From contig DDYO01000085.1 of assembly GCA_002348045.1 (NCBI GenBank), forward strand, positions 1 through 7,461: DNA of 7,461 nt, given 5' to 3'. Positions 6,316-7,461 of the stretch are shown here, one piece after another. Numbering within the stretch: the first letter of the stretch is position 1; every line of letters starts with the position of its first letter. A model generated the notes under the pieces. It did no database searches, was not told the origin of the DNA, and saw only the letters and a program-made list of their open reading frames with translations. The DNA is from Anaerolineales bacterium UBA2232 (lineage in GTDB: Bacteria > Chloroflexota > Anaerolineae > UBA2200). Position numbers and translations under genes: made by a program.

Positions 6316-7251
6316 TCATGGCTCGATGCGCCCGAAGGCGTCGAGTTGTGTCAGCGTTTTGAGGGTCAGAACGCCGCACCACTCCAGCCTGGCCTGGGCC
6401 CAGACCTCGGGATAGGTTCCGCCCCAGGACCAAGTCGGTTCCCAGGTCCCGTGCGCGGTCTGGTGCAAGATCTCGTAATCCAGGTGCGCTTGCAGTTCGT
6501 CGGGAATCAGGTCAGCCCCCAATGACTGGGGAGCAAGTACAGCCCGTAGCGGTGTGAGGCAGTAGGTTCCCCACTGGGTTGGCTCGCGGACAACGACGGT
6601 GGGTATGACCTGCCGGATGCGGGACCTGAGCCTGTCGGCATACTGCTGCGGCAGGTCGGGCGTTTCAGCAAGATGGATGGCATATTCCAGGTCGCTTCCA
6701 CCCCCACTGCCCAGTACTTGCTCAGTTTCGATGCAGTGGACGGTCTCTTCGGTCACGCTGGCAAGCCACTCTGGAGGAACCAGCGAGTGATACCGGTGAA
6801 GAAGGCTTACCAGCAACGCACGCGGTATGATACGGAAGCCATCGAATACTTGTGCAAGGCTTCCCTTCTGGTTGTCCCACCACGGGGCGTGGGGGTGATG
6901 GTCAGTGTCATGGGGTACCACCCGCCACACCCGGTCGTCTTGTTCGAAAGTTGCCAACAGATAGGAAACCGCTTTGCTGACCATGGGGTGGTCTGGCCGA
7001 CACCCGAGTTCGTCCAGCATGCGCAGACCAATCCCGGTGGCCAGGGCGGACGATCTGGGGGTGCGCAGGTCAGGCTCCAGGGCGTGGCCAAAGCCGCCGT
7101 CCGGGTTCTGAAAGCGGGCCAGTTCGGTGAACACACCTTCGACTGACGCTCCTTCAAACCGATGCTGGAAAAGCGAACGTTCCAATGGCCTGGCCTGGTG
7201 CAAGAGAAAGCGCCGGCTGCGACCGAATGCTTCTTGACCGAGTTTTTTCAC
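6316..7251 (-). CDS. Alpha/alpha-toroid protein, prenyltransferase/squalene cyclase repeat-like, function unknown
   Basis: This 311-residue protein appears cytosolic, with no signal peptide or transmembrane helix. VEGVFTELARFQNPDGGFG (37-55) is a QW-like repeat (Q-x2-D-G-G-F) of the kind that packs alpha/alpha toroids in squalene cyclases and protein prenyltransferases. It is followed by HALEPDLRTPRSSALATGIG (56-75). A second repeat-like stretch near the C-terminus has TAHGTWEPTWSWGGTYPEVW. Other conserved-looking parts are DTDHHPHAPWWD and SGGGSDLEYAIHLAETPDLP. There is no DxDD acid motif of class II terpene cyclases and no DDxxD motif, so cyclase or prenyl transferase activity is not supported. 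The GTG start at 7251 follows GGAGG and is the first possible start after an in-frame TGA at 7278-7276. It lies 87 nt downstream of katG on the same strand, separated by a strong hairpin, and converges on the DinB operon. Confidence 0.85.
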   Translation of the reverse strand: MKKLGQEAFGRSRRFLLHQARPLERSLFQHRFEGASVEGVFTELARFQNPDGGFGHALEPDLRTPRSSALATGIGLRMLDELGCRPDHPMVSKAVSYLLATFEQDDRVWRVVPHDTDHHPHAPWWDNQKGSLAQVFDGFRIIPRALLVSLLHRYHSLVPPEWLASVTEETVHCIETEQVLGSGGGSDLEYAIHLAETPDLPQQYADRLRSRIRQVIPTVVVREPTQWGTYCLTPLRAVLAPQSLGADLIPDELQAHLDYEILHQTAHGTWEPTWSWGGTYPEVWAQARLEWCGVLTLKTLTQLDAFGRIEP

Positions 7252-7255
7252 GAGA

Positions 7256-7260
7256 CCTCC
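7256..7260 (-). promoter_or_regulatory. Shine-Dalgarno for the toroid gene's GTG start
   Basis: GGAGG on the minus strand ends 4 nt before the GTG at 7251, a short but workable spacing. The frame upstream is closed by TGA at 7278-7276 and has no other start codon between, so GTG is the first available start. Confidence 0.7.
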
Positions 7261-7276
7261 GTCTGACGAGAAAGTT

Positions 7277-7307
7277 CAGCGGACGGCGCATCAAGCGCCG
7301 TCCGCTG
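7277..7307 (-). terminator. Perfect 13-bp hairpin between katG and the toroid gene, possible terminator or attenuator
   Basis: CAGCGGACGGCGC (7277-7289) is perfectly complementary to GCGCCGTCCGCTG (7295-7307) across a 5-nt loop, an unusually stable GC-rich stem. It starts about 31 nt after the katG stop, as an intrinsic terminator would. The minus-strand sequence after the stem is AACTTTCTCG, only weakly T-rich, and the plus-strand flank has no T-run. It could therefore be a partial terminator, an attenuator for the downstream gene or an mRNA 3'-end stabiliser. The stem ends 16 nt before the Shine-Dalgarno of the toroid gene. Confidence 0.6.
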
Positions 7308-7338
7308 GAAACCATCAAAAGCCAAGTTCCTGCTACGA

Positions 7339-7461
<123 letters not shown>

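Noticed and set aside
6316..7251. A terpene cyclase or prenyltransferase working with mevalonate kinase to make hopanoids.
   Set aside because: DxDD and DDxxD motifs are absent, the protein is about half the length of squalene-hopene cyclase, and it belongs to a different transcription unit beside katG.

Overview
The window is GC-rich and densely coded and carries no tRNA, rRNA, CRISPR array or insertion sequence that I can see. The gene set is a bacterial mevalonate kinase, a GT4 glycosyltransferase typical of exopolysaccharide loci, a large membrane glycosyltransferase of the PMT/ArnT type, a DinB-like protein, a DUF2207 membrane protein and catalase-peroxidase KatG. This suggests a Chloroflexota bacterium (Anaerolineae-like). 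That assignment is inference from gene content and protein style; no marker gene is present.

Layout from left to right. (1) Positions 1-1301, minus strand: a DUF2207-type signal-peptide and membrane protein whose C-terminus runs off the left edge. It has its own promoter and Shine-Dalgarno. (2) Positions 1449-3559, minus strand: a two-gene operon, mevalonate kinase first and a GT4 glycosyltransferase second. The kinase appears to be read from a leaderless GTG placed exactly where transcription should begin. (3) Positions 3560-3763: a divergent intergenic region with back-to-back promoter candidates whose -35 boxes share a small palindrome. (4) Positions 3764-6248, plus strand: a three-gene operon with a PMT/ArnT-like membrane glycosyltransferase (TTG start), a YbaK/EbsC aminoacyl-tRNA editing domain protein (ATGA overlap) and a DinB-like metal-binding protein. 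(5) Positions 6316-7251, minus strand: an alpha/alpha-toroid protein resembling prenyltransferase/squalene cyclase repeats, function unknown. (6) Positions 7339-7461, minus strand: the last 40 codons of katG, followed by a perfect 13-bp hairpin before the toroid gene.

The clearest theme is isoprenoid and envelope glycan chemistry. Mevalonate kinase feeds isoprenoid synthesis, including the polyprenyl-phosphate carriers that membrane glycosyltransferases normally use as sugar donors. A cytosolic GT4 enzyme shares its operon, and a PMT-type enzyme is divergently transcribed from the same short promoter region. That functional link is inference. I see no clearly novel multi-gene system; the most notable signals are regulatory (the leaderless kinase start, the divergent promoter and the hairpin between katG and the toroid gene).
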